From NCBI RefSeq assembly GCF_000724485.1, contig NZ_CP007739.1, forward strand, positions 790,843-854,842: DNA of 64,000 nt, in the 5' to 3' direction. This stretch comes from Bacillus methanolicus MGA3 (GTDB lineage: Bacteria > Bacillota > Bacilli > Bacillales > Cytobacillaceae). This document shows positions 53,073 through 62,990 of the stretch, one piece after another. Every line of letters begins with the position of its first letter. Positions within the stretch are counted from its first letter, which is position 1. Under the pieces are notes generated by a model that saw nothing but the letters and a program-made list of their open reading frames with translations, did no database searches and was not told the origin of the DNA. The translations under genes were made by a program, and so were the position numbers.

Positions 53073-54215
53073 ATGGGGAAGGAGGATTTCCCTCTGCAAG
53101 TTTACATTCGTTTATTGTATCTATTGCTTTTATGGGGCGGAGCTTTTTGCTTCTTTCTGCATACTTCCCATATGTCGATATTCCTATTCTTTTGTACCTC
53201 ATCACTTGCCTTATACTTTATGATTCCAATTATCAAAAAGAAATGGATTCCATACTGGATCTTATCTTTTTCTTCAGCCGCTACCCTCTTGTTAACAGAA
53301 GACATGCCTTTTTGGATTTTTGTTGCGATTGCATTTTTTTATGTTTTTGAAGCGGGCCGGGATTTAATGCCTGCAAACTTTCGGGTACTTTTGATTTCAA
53401 TTTTTATATTCATAGGAGCAATATTTTATTTTCATTATTCATTTTTTTATTGGAGCATTTACATAGGAATTTCGTTAAATATCTTCATGGTTCTTTTTTA
53501 TTGCAACAGCTTCCAAAATGAACTCTTTTATCAGCGTGACTTGTATGATCAACTTCTTGATGAATATCGAAAGCTAAAAAGACTTGCTCTTGAAAATGAA
53601 CGGACCGCCAGGCTTGAAGAGCGGACGCGAATTGCAAGAGAGATGCATGATTCCGTTGGACATAAGCTTACGGTATTAAATATGCAGATTGGGATGATGC
53701 TGACAGAGAATAAAACAGATTTGCTTTTGCAAATGAAGGAAATCGTTGAAGACAGCCTTAAAGAAACAAGAAGGGCAGTACGTGCCCTTGAAACGGATGA
53801 GATCGAAGGAATTTCTTCGGTGATCCATTTAATACGGAAACTGGAGGCCGAGAGCCATTTAAGAGTACATTTTACAACAAAGCAGGGAGTTCTTGGTGTT
53901 TCTTTATCAAACCAACATAGTGTTGTATTGTACAGGGTGATTCAGGAAGCATTAACAAACGCAATGAAGCATGCATTTTCCAAAGAAGTGTATGTTACCC
54001 TTGGCGTCTCACCTATTGGACAGTTAACACTTGAAATAAAAAATAAAATCCATTCGCATAAACCTTTCCATGAAGGTTTTGGGTTGAGGAATATAAAGGA
54101 GCGGATGATTGAAATCGGCGGTAACATTACTATTTTTCAAACAGACAATCATTTTATTATTCAAGGAACAATGCCGAGAGAAGGTGAGAATCATGATTCG
54201 AATTTTGTTGGTTGA
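53073..54215 (+). CDS. LnrJ-like sensor histidine kinase
   Basis: 380 residues. Five or six helices fill the first 140 residues, then a HisKA_3 phospho-acceptor ARLEERTRIAREMHDSVGHK (His about 191), and a short HATPase_c with GFGLRNIKERM. The first gene of an lnrJKLMN-like group (B. subtilis yfiJKLMN, linearmycin resistance). The start is uncertain: AAGGAGG at 53079-53085 lies inside the frame, pointing to CTG at 53094, while TATAAT at 53064 lies next to ATG 53073. Confidence 0.85.
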   Translation: MGKEDFPLQVYIRLLYLLLLWGGAFCFFLHTSHMSIFLFFCTSSLALYFMIPIIKKKWIPYWILSFSSAATLLLTEDMPFWIFVAIAFFYVFEAGRDLMPANFRVLLISIFIFIGAIFYFHYSFFYWSIYIGISLNIFMVLFYCNSFQNELFYQRDLYDQLLDEYRKLKRLALENERTARLEERTRIAREMHDSVGHKLTVLNMQIGMMLTENKTDLLLQMKEIVEDSLKETRRAVRALETDEIEGISSVIHLIRKLEAESHLRVHFTTKQGVLGVSLSNQHSVVLYRVIQEALTNAMKHAFSKEVYVTLGVSPIGQLTLEIKNKIHSHKPFHEGFGLRNIKERMIEIGGNITIFQTDNHFIIQGTMPREGENHDSNFVG

Positions 54216-54825
54216 GGATCAGAGTATGGTTCGTCAAGGACTTAAGATGATTATCGAACAAGATGAAGAATTCTCTGTAATAGGAGAAGCGGAAAACGGA
54301 AGAGAAGCTATTGCTTTCCTTGAAAATCATGCAGTCGATGTTGTTTTGATGGATGTTCGTATGCCTGTCATGAACGGTCTCGAAGCGGCCCATAAAATTA
54401 AACAAAGATGGCCGGAAATTAAAATCATCATTCTGACGACCTTTAACGATGAAGAATATGCTTTACAGGCATTCAAGGACGGGGTAAGCGGATTTTTATT
54501 AAAAACCGCTGATGGGCCAAAATTAATCCATTCCATTAGAAGCTCCATAAACGGTGGGATCTCGATACATGAACAAGTAGCAGCAAAAGTGATGCCAAAG
54601 CTTTTGCAAAAGCCGGCAGCACCTCCTGCAAACCTTCCATTAACACCTAGGGAATTAGAAATCACAAAAATGGTCGGTCAAGGCAAAACGAATAAAGAAA
54701 TTTCAGCCGAACTGTATTTGTCAATTGGAACCGTTAAAAACCATCTGACGCAAATTCTGGATAAATTGGAACTGCGCGATCGAACCCAACTTGCTATTTT
54801 TGCAGTAAAGAATAATATCATATAA
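54193..54825 (+). CDS. LnrK-like response regulator (NarL/FixJ type)
   Basis: 210 residues. The receiver domain has the acceptor Asp54 in VVLMDVRMPVMNGLEA and the Lys in FLLKTADG. The C-terminal LuxR helix-turn-helix is LTPRELEITKMVGQGKTNKE. It overlaps the kinase gene by 23 bases. It likely activates the ABC exporter genes downstream. ATG 54193 follows GAAGGTGAGAATC. Confidence 0.9.
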   Translation: MIRILLVEDQSMVRQGLKMIIEQDEEFSVIGEAENGREAIAFLENHAVDVVLMDVRMPVMNGLEAAHKIKQRWPEIKIIILTTFNDEEYALQAFKDGVSGFLLKTADGPKLIHSIRSSINGGISIHEQVAAKVMPKLLQKPAAPPANLPLTPRELEITKMVGQGKTNKEISAELYLSIGTVKNHLTQILDKLELRDRTQLAIFAVKNNII

Positions 54826-54836
54826 AATTTTTTAGC

Positions 54837-54866
54837 AAAAACCATGACCGGAGTCATGGTTTTCTC
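54837..54866 (+). terminator. Terminator or attenuator between the regulator and exporter genes
   Basis: AAAACCATGAC and GTCATGGTTTT form a strong stem followed by CTCATTATTT. It separates the two-component pair from the ABC genes. Confidence 0.75.
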
Positions 54867-54940
54867 ATTATTTCATGACGCAAGATAGTGTGAGTGTATT
54901 CTTAAACGATTTATCATTTAATTGAGAAGGAGGAGATTGA

Positions 54941-55873
54941 ATGTTAGAGGTTGTCAATCTTTCAAAGCATTTTAAAAATAAAAAGGCAGTAAACAGTGTA
55001 AATTTGTATTTGGAAAAGGGAGAAACGGTTGGATTGCTTGGACCAAACGGAGCAGGAAAGTCTACCACCATTTCGATGATTTCTTCGCTAATCCGTCCTA
55101 CAGAAGGAGATATAAGACTGGGGAATAACAGCATTTTAAAAACGCCTCAAAAACTTAGGAAAATATTAGGAGTTGTACCTCAAGAAGTGGCCCTGTATAT
55201 GGAACTAACGGCCCGTGAAAATTTAGAATTTTTTGGCGCTATTCATCAAATACCGAAACAAGAGTTAAGAAAGCGGATCGAAGAAGTTTTGGAGATTATT
55301 GGTTTAAAAGACAGAGAGAAAGAGCTTGTCAAAACATTTTCCGGTGGAATGAAGAGGAGGTTGAATATCGGGGCAGCGCTTCTCCATAATCCTGAAATTG
55401 TCATTATGGATGAACCTACTGTCGGGATTGACCCGCAGTCACGAAATTATATCCTCGAAACGGTAAAACGGCTGAATAAAGAGAAAAAAATGACGGTTTT
55501 ATACACGAGCCATTACATGGAGGAAGTGGAATATTTATGTGACCGTATTTACATTATGGATAGTGGCCGCATCATTGCATCCGGGACAAAAGAGGATATT
55601 AAAAGCATTTTATCCCAAGAACAGTCCATTTTAATTAAAGTTGAAATGCTGAAAGGGACTTTTCTGGAAGCTTTGGAACAAATTCCGGGAATTAAAAACA
55701 TTTCTGCCAAAGAACCGTATGTAACGATCATTGTTCCTAAGCAGGTTCATATTTTAAAAGATATATTTAAAGCTGCTGAAGAAACCGAAACGAATATTGT
55801 TTCTGTTAATATTGAAACCCCGACATTAGAAGATGTCTTTCTGCACTTAACAGGCAGGCAATTAAGGGATTAG
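54941..55873 (+). CDS. LnrL-like ABC transporter ATP-binding protein
   Basis: 310 residues, DrrA-type. Walker A GPNGAGKST, signature TFSGGMKRRL and Walker B IVIMDEPTVGIDP are all present, and the C-terminal extension is typical of drug/antibiotic exporters. It works with the two permeases encoded after it. The ATG follows AGAAGGAGGAGATTGA. Confidence 0.92.
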   Translation: MLEVVNLSKHFKNKKAVNSVNLYLEKGETVGLLGPNGAGKSTTISMISSLIRPTEGDIRLGNNSILKTPQKLRKILGVVPQEVALYMELTARENLEFFGAIHQIPKQELRKRIEEVLEIIGLKDREKELVKTFSGGMKRRLNIGAALLHNPEIVIMDEPTVGIDPQSRNYILETVKRLNKEKKMTVLYTSHYMEEVEYLCDRIYIMDSGRIIASGTKEDIKSILSQEQSILIKVEMLKGTFLEALEQIPGIKNISAKEPYVTIIVPKQVHILKDIFKAAEETETNIVSVNIETPTLEDVFLHLTGRQLRD

Positions 55874-55884
55874 GAGGAGATCGC

Positions 55885-57153
55885 ATGCTGCTTCAAATGG
55901 TAAAAAAAGATTTATTAATGTTTTGGCGGCGTCCCCGCGAATTGATTGTGCTTCTTCTAATGCCATTTGTTTTGATCTGTATTCTCGGCAATGCTCTTTC
56001 GGCTGTTAACAATGGGGAGATTCCTGATATAAGCGTGAAGGTTGGGGTTATTCAAAAGGACCATCCCGAAAAAGGAATTGAGCAGATCATGGAGGACTTG
56101 AACAATCTGCCTATACCGGGAGAGCAAAAAAATCAAATAAAAAATGGAATCAGCAAGTTTCATCCGATCGCTGTCCTAACCGAAGAAATTTTTAAAAGCA
56201 ATGAATTAAAAGACATTATCAAAGTGGAGCAAATCTCTGAACAGGAAGCAGAAAAAAATAAAAAACAATATAGCGGCATTATCGAAATCCCGGAAAATTT
56301 TACGTATGATTTTTATCGGAAAGCTATATTTCACGAAAAAAAAGAACCGCAGTTAAAAGTTCAATTAAATGAATCCGAAGGACTTGAAGCTGGAGTGCTT
56401 CGGGATATTCTTTCAACCTTTCAGCAAGACATGTCGTTGATTGCTGCTGCAAATTCAGATGGGTTTCATCCAGAAAGCATGGATTTGCTGAAGCAAACGC
56501 ATCGAAGTTTAGGCTCAATAGAAACGATTACTGCCAAAGAACCTATTAGTTCTGTTGCCTATTATGCAGTCGGAATGAGTGTCATGTTTATCTTTTACGT
56601 AGCTTCAACGGTTGCCACTTATGCTTATGAACAAAAAGAAAGTCTTGTTTTTAATCGAATCATACTTGCAAATGTACCTGTATTTATCTTTTTCTTAGGA
56701 ATTTTTGTTTCTGCAACAATAGTCGCCTTTTGTCAGCTGAACATTCTTTATGGCCTTGCCGCGGTCATTTTCAAGGTGCACTGGCCTAATTTCATCAATT
56801 ATTTGGCGATTACTGTTGCGCTGTCACTTATGATTGGAGGTTTTGCCGTATTTTTATCTTCTTTAAGCTATCGCAGCAATTATAAAAAGACTTCCAATAT
56901 CTTCTCATCATTTCTGGTACCAATTTTAACTTTTGTAGGAGGCGGTTTCTTTCCTGTCTCGCAGTTGGGAAAATCGTTCGAAAAATTCAGCAGCTACACG
57001 CCGGTCGGCGCAGGAGTCTCTGCTTACTTAAAGGCAATGCAGGGGTATCCAATTGGAAAAATATATACTGAACTGCTGGCAATCGTGATTTTGGCAATGA
57101 TTCTTATTACATTTGCTCTAATTCTTCAGCCAAAAAGAGGTGAAGCGGTATGA
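55885..57153 (+). CDS. LnrM-like ABC-2 transporter permease
   Basis: 422 residues. One N-terminal helix (LIVLLLMPFVLICILGNAL), a large soluble domain with coiled-coil character, then a five- to six-helix ABC-2 block from SVMFIFYVASTVATYA. The second permease start overlaps its stop (ATGA). In B. subtilis the pair LnrM/LnrN exports or excludes linearmycin-type polyenes. Confidence 0.88.
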   Translation: MLLQMVKKDLLMFWRRPRELIVLLLMPFVLICILGNALSAVNNGEIPDISVKVGVIQKDHPEKGIEQIMEDLNNLPIPGEQKNQIKNGISKFHPIAVLTEEIFKSNELKDIIKVEQISEQEAEKNKKQYSGIIEIPENFTYDFYRKAIFHEKKEPQLKVQLNESEGLEAGVLRDILSTFQQDMSLIAAANSDGFHPESMDLLKQTHRSLGSIETITAKEPISSVAYYAVGMSVMFIFYVASTVATYAYEQKESLVFNRIILANVPVFIFFLGIFVSATIVAFCQLNILYGLAAVIFKVHWPNFINYLAITVALSLMIGGFAVFLSSLSYRSNYKKTSNIFSSFLVPILTFVGGGFFPVSQLGKSFEKFSSYTPVGAGVSAYLKAMQGYPIGKIYTELLAIVILAMILITFALILQPKRGEAV

Positions 57154-58241
57154 TAGGGATTATGATTGGAAAGTTTAGGCTGCTTGTGCGAAAACCGGGT
57201 GCATTAATCGCCACGACTCTTATTTGCATGTTATTTGCGTTTATGGTTGGTAAAGCGGGATTTGATAAAGTGGAAATTCCCGTTTACAGTTCGATGGAAG
57301 CAGATGAACTTAAATTATATATTAATCAACTAAACAAGGGGGATGTCTTTCATTTTAAGCAATCAACAGAAGAGGATGTAAAAGAAAGGGTTTCCGAGGG
57401 GAAAGTTGAAGCAGGCGTTCATCTTGAGAAAAGCAAGTATACGATTTATGTCGCAGGAAATACGAAAAATATTCCTTTGCTTGAGCAATATGTAAAAAGC
57501 TTTTACGAACGAAATGAAAAACAAAAGGCAATGGAAGGTATCGCCAGGAAATCAACTGATATCGACAGAAACGAAGTGGAATGGCCTGAAATGTTCAGTT
57601 TGAAAACATCCTATTTTGCTAACGAAGAAAAGCCGTCTTATAACCAGACTCTTCAATCATTATTTGGATTTACTTTATTTTTTGTCATCTACACAATAGG
57701 TTTTAATGTTGTCGATATATTAAATGAAAAACAGATGGGAATATGGGATCGGATTATTATTTCACCTACTTCAAAAGTTGCGGTTTATACGGCTAACTTG
57801 ATATACAGTTTTCTAATCGGATATGTGCAAGTGGTATTTATCTTCCTGGTGTTTCGCTTTGGTGCCGGAGTTGATTTTCATGGAGCTTTCGGAAAAGCGC
57901 TTCTCATTATTATTCCTTATCTATTTTCTATTGTCGCGTTAACGATATTGCTGACAGGTTTAGTAAAAACGACGGGACAGTTTAATGCGCTCCTGCCTTT
58001 GGTCGGTGTAAGTTTTGCGATGCTCGGGGGAGCGTATTGGCCGCTTGAAATTGTAAGTTCGAAATGGCTTCTGGCCATTTCGAAAGTAATACCGGTAACG
58101 TATGGCATGGAACTATTAAAAGGTGCTGTCATTTCCAAGTCTTCGCTGCAAGAACTATTATATCCAATCGGTATTTTGTTATTAATGGGTGTCGTTATGA
58201 TGGGTATTGGAATAAGGCTAATTGAACGAAGACATGTTTAG
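57150..58241 (+). CDS. LnrN-like ABC-2 transporter permease
   Basis: 363 residues with the same arrangement as the upstream permease: an N-terminal helix, a soluble domain of about 130 residues, then FGFTLFFVIYTIGFNVVDIL and further helices. A heterodimeric partner is likely. A palindromic repeat starts 10 bases after its stop. Confidence 0.88.
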   Translation: MIGIMIGKFRLLVRKPGALIATTLICMLFAFMVGKAGFDKVEIPVYSSMEADELKLYINQLNKGDVFHFKQSTEEDVKERVSEGKVEAGVHLEKSKYTIYVAGNTKNIPLLEQYVKSFYERNEKQKAMEGIARKSTDIDRNEVEWPEMFSLKTSYFANEEKPSYNQTLQSLFGFTLFFVIYTIGFNVVDILNEKQMGIWDRIIISPTSKVAVYTANLIYSFLIGYVQVVFIFLVFRFGAGVDFHGAFGKALLIIIPYLFSIVALTILLTGLVKTTGQFNALLPLVGVSFAMLGGAYWPLEIVSSKWLLAISKVIPVTYGMELLKGAVISKSSLQELLYPIGILLLMGVVMMGIGIRLIERRHV

Positions 58242-58251
58242 GAACATGAAT

Positions 58252-58365
58252 AAAAGGCTGACTTAAATGCAAAGGGTCGGACCCCTCCAATATTACATTT
58301 AGACAAAAATGAATGAATATATTGCCACTGTTGAAGGGAGTCAGAACCTTAAAGGTCAGCCTTTT
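58252..58365. repeat. Palindromic repeat element, copy 4 (between lnrN-like and yisN)
   Basis: Outer arms AAAAGGCTGACTTAA and GGTCAGCCTTTT, inner blocks AAAGGGTCGGACCCCTCCAA and GAAGGGAGTCAGAACCTT, with an AT-rich centre. The yisN stop codon lies inside the right arm. It separates convergent genes and probably terminates both. Confidence 0.7.
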
Positions 58366-58931
58366 GTGTCAGGAAGATATTTTTCAATAACCATCCGCTT
58401 TCCGGTGTTCAAAGTAAATTCAAAACGGTCATTCATTTTCTCGTAATAAAAAAAATGGTGCTGTACGGCGCAAATTTGATCCTGATTATCAAAAACCATA
58501 AAATTGACACCGCTTTTTCGTGCAAGATCCCCCAAAAAATCAAGATGGTTATAGCAATAAATACAATCATAGATTGAAAACTGCAACGAATTGAGCGATG
58601 TAACAAACTGAATAAACGCTTCATCATTTATTTCATTCAATAATTGATCTAACGCAAAAATTAAATTTTTTCGAATTCTAATTAAATCCTGATCTTTTAA
58701 ATAATGGATTTCATCTTTCAATCCTATTTTTCCATCTTCAAATAAAATTCCTTTTTTCCACCGGTTATACCGGAAAACTTCAATTTCTCGATGAAGAAGA
58801 TCATCCAATATTGATGCTTCTTCAGTTTCTCTGTCAAAGAAAACCCATTGTCCGTTAATATATTCTACGGTTCCTTCATTAAAAGCCCTCATTTGATGTT
58901 CAAAAAGCTTTAATCGTTGATGTCGATTCAT
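58356..58931 (-). CDS. yisN: YisN (DUF2777) protein
   Basis: 191 residues, soluble, rich in aromatic and charged residues (MNRHQRLKLFEHQMRAFNEG and YDCIYCYNHLDFLGDLARK). The ATG at 58931 follows CATGGAGGTTAGTC. In B. subtilis yisN also neighbours asnO. Its function is unknown. Confidence 0.8.
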   Translation of the reverse strand: MNRHQRLKLFEHQMRAFNEGTVEYINGQWVFFDRETEEASILDDLLHREIEVFRYNRWKKGILFEDGKIGLKDEIHYLKDQDLIRIRKNLIFALDQLLNEINDEAFIQFVTSLNSLQFSIYDCIYCYNHLDFLGDLARKSGVNFMVFDNQDQICAVQHHFFYYEKMNDRFEFTLNTGKRMVIEKYLPDTKG

Positions 58932-59086
58932 GACTAACCTCCATGAAAATTGCCTCACCATCCTTTGTAGACAGTTTTCGTGAAATTTATAACTGTATAT
59001 CGGCATAATTAGGACAATTAACCATTTTATAAGCACTGCATAAAATAAAAGCATGCAATTTGTTCCGCTAAGAAAGGATGAGGGAA

Positions 59087-60934
59087 ATGTGCGGGATAAC
59101 CGGTTGGGTTGATTTTGAAAAAAATATTCAAAAAGAGAAAGCTGTAATTGAATTAATGGCGGAAACTTTGTCGAAGCGCGGTCCGGATGAAACAAATGTA
59201 TGGACCGGGCTGCATGTAGGCTTTGGCCATAAACGGCTCGTTGTGGTTGACCCTTCCGGGGGCAAGCAACCGATGATTAAAGAAAAAAATGGTCAAAACT
59301 ATATCATTAGTTACAACGGTGAACTTTACAACACGGAAGATATAAGAAAAGAACTGCTTATTAAAGGATATTCATTTCATGGCCATTCTGATACTGAGGT
59401 CCTATTGACAGCATATATGGAATGGGAGGAAAAATGTGTTGATCATTTAAACGGCATTTTTGCTTTTGCGGTTTGGGATGAAAGAAAAGAACAGCTTTTT
59501 ATCGGAAGGGATCGGTTAGGGGTTAAACCATTATTTTTTGTTGAACATAGAAAAGGACTTCTTTTTGGGTCGGAGCTAAAGAGTTTGCTGGCTCATCCTC
59601 ACATTAAACCTGAACTGGACAGAGAAGGATTAGCTGAAATATTTGGGCTGGGGCCTTCCCGTTCACCGGGGCAAGGTGTGTTCAAAGGGATAAAAGAGCT
59701 AAGACCCGCACATGCACTCATATTTTCAAGAAACGGTTTAAAGACATATCGTTATTGGAACGTTAAGAGTGAATATCATACAGATAGTTTAGAAGAAACA
59801 GTGGAAAAAGTTAGGTACTTAGTAACAGATTCAGTCAAAAGACAGCTCGTTTCAGATGTTCCATTGTGTACATTTTTATCGGGTGGAGTTGATTCAAGCG
59901 CGATAACTGCGATTGCAGCAAATGAATTTAGAAATGATGGGAAAGGGAGATTGCACACATATTCCATCGAATACGAAGGAAATGACCAATATTTTCAAGC
60001 AAATGAATTTCAGCCGAATTCAGATGAGCCTTGGATTCAAAAAATGTCAAAATCTTTTGAAACGGTCCATCATCGCTGTATAATTTCACAAGAACAGCTT
60101 GCAGACTCTCTTATTGAAGCTGTCCTTGCAAGAGATCTGCCCGGCATGGCTGATATAGACTCCTCACTACTTTGGTTTTGCCGTGAAATTAAGAAAGATT
60201 TTGTTGTCAGCTTATCAGGAGAATGTGCAGATGAAATATTTGGGGGATACCCGTGGTTTCATCGAACAGAAGATCTAAATCGTTCAGGCTTTCCATGGAT
60301 GAGGTCTACGGAGGCGAGGGAAAGCCTTTTGAAAGAGCACTGGAGAAGCAAATTGAACCTTCGGGATTACACATTGGCAATGTATCAGGAAACAATATCA
60401 GAAACACCCCGGCTTGATGGGGAAGGTACGGAAGATGTTAAACGAAGGGAATTATTTTATTTAAATAAGATCTGGTTTATGACAACCCTTTTAGACAGAA
60501 AAGACAGGATGAGCATGGGAGCAAGCCTCGAAGTGAGGGTTCCTTTTGCAGACCACCGACTCGTAGAATACGTGTGGAACATTCCTTGGGAAATGAAAAT
60601 GTACGGCAATCGGGAAAAAGGAATCTTAAGAAAAGCTTTAGAAGGAATTCTCCCAGAAGAAGTTCTTTACCGGAAAAAGAGCCCTTATCCAAAAACACAC
60701 CATCCGAAATATTTAATGGCAGTGAAGAAATTATTAGAGGATAGTTTAAAAGACAAAAATTCCGCTCTATATGAATTTTTTGACCAAAAACAGCTAAAGG
60801 AAATTATTGAAACGGAAGGTACGGCTTTTAAAATTCCATGGTTCGGGCAACTAATGACAGGTCCTCAGTTATTGGCCTATCTGGCCCAAGTTCATATTTG
60901 GTTTAAAGATTACAAAATTAATATTGTTGATTAA
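59087..60934 (+). CDS. asnO: Asparagine synthase (glutamine-hydrolysing) AsnO
   Basis: 615 residues. The ATG at 59087 puts Cys2 at the N-terminus (MCGITGWVDF), the catalytic residue of class II glutamine amidotransferases. The N-terminal domain includes SYNGELYNTEDIRKEL and HSDTEVLL. The synthetase domain has the pyrophosphate loop FLSGGVDSSAI (about residues 262-272). AsnO is the sporulation-associated member in B. subtilis. The start is preceded by AAAGGATGAGGGAA. Confidence 0.95.
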   Translation: MCGITGWVDFEKNIQKEKAVIELMAETLSKRGPDETNVWTGLHVGFGHKRLVVVDPSGGKQPMIKEKNGQNYIISYNGELYNTEDIRKELLIKGYSFHGHSDTEVLLTAYMEWEEKCVDHLNGIFAFAVWDERKEQLFIGRDRLGVKPLFFVEHRKGLLFGSELKSLLAHPHIKPELDREGLAEIFGLGPSRSPGQGVFKGIKELRPAHALIFSRNGLKTYRYWNVKSEYHTDSLEETVEKVRYLVTDSVKRQLVSDVPLCTFLSGGVDSSAITAIAANEFRNDGKGRLHTYSIEYEGNDQYFQANEFQPNSDEPWIQKMSKSFETVHHRCIISQEQLADSLIEAVLARDLPGMADIDSSLLWFCREIKKDFVVSLSGECADEIFGGYPWFHRTEDLNRSGFPWMRSTEARESLLKEHWRSKLNLRDYTLAMYQETISETPRLDGEGTEDVKRRELFYLNKIWFMTTLLDRKDRMSMGASLEVRVPFADHRLVEYVWNIPWEMKMYGNREKGILRKALEGILPEEVLYRKKSPYPKTHHPKYLMAVKKLLEDSLKDKNSALYEFFDQKQLKEIIETEGTAFKIPWFGQLMTGPQLLAYLAQVHIWFKDYKINIVD

Positions 60935-60975
60935 TCGAAATTGACTCATTCACTTATGTTTTTATAAAAACAATA

Positions 60976-61008
60976 AGAGGCGGTCCATATTGAGTCCGCC
61001 TCAATTTT
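60976..61008. terminator. Terminator between asnO and the GH13 gene
   Basis: GAGGCGG pairs with CCGCCTC, with T-rich DNA on the plus side and a stronger T-run on the minus side, between convergent genes. Confidence 0.7.
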
Positions 61009-61010
61009 AA

Positions 61011-62819
<1,809 letters not shown>

Positions 62820-62990
62820 TTAAATAAATTACAATATGAATTAAGAAAGAAACAAATTAGATCAATTATGTCAAAATGATTCCATTTCCATACTGTTCCT
62901 CTCATTCCAAAAATTCTTCAACTCAGGTTTGACGGGATGGGGAACAAAGGCTAATCTTAAAGCGTAAAGATACTCAAGGAGGAACAGGGG

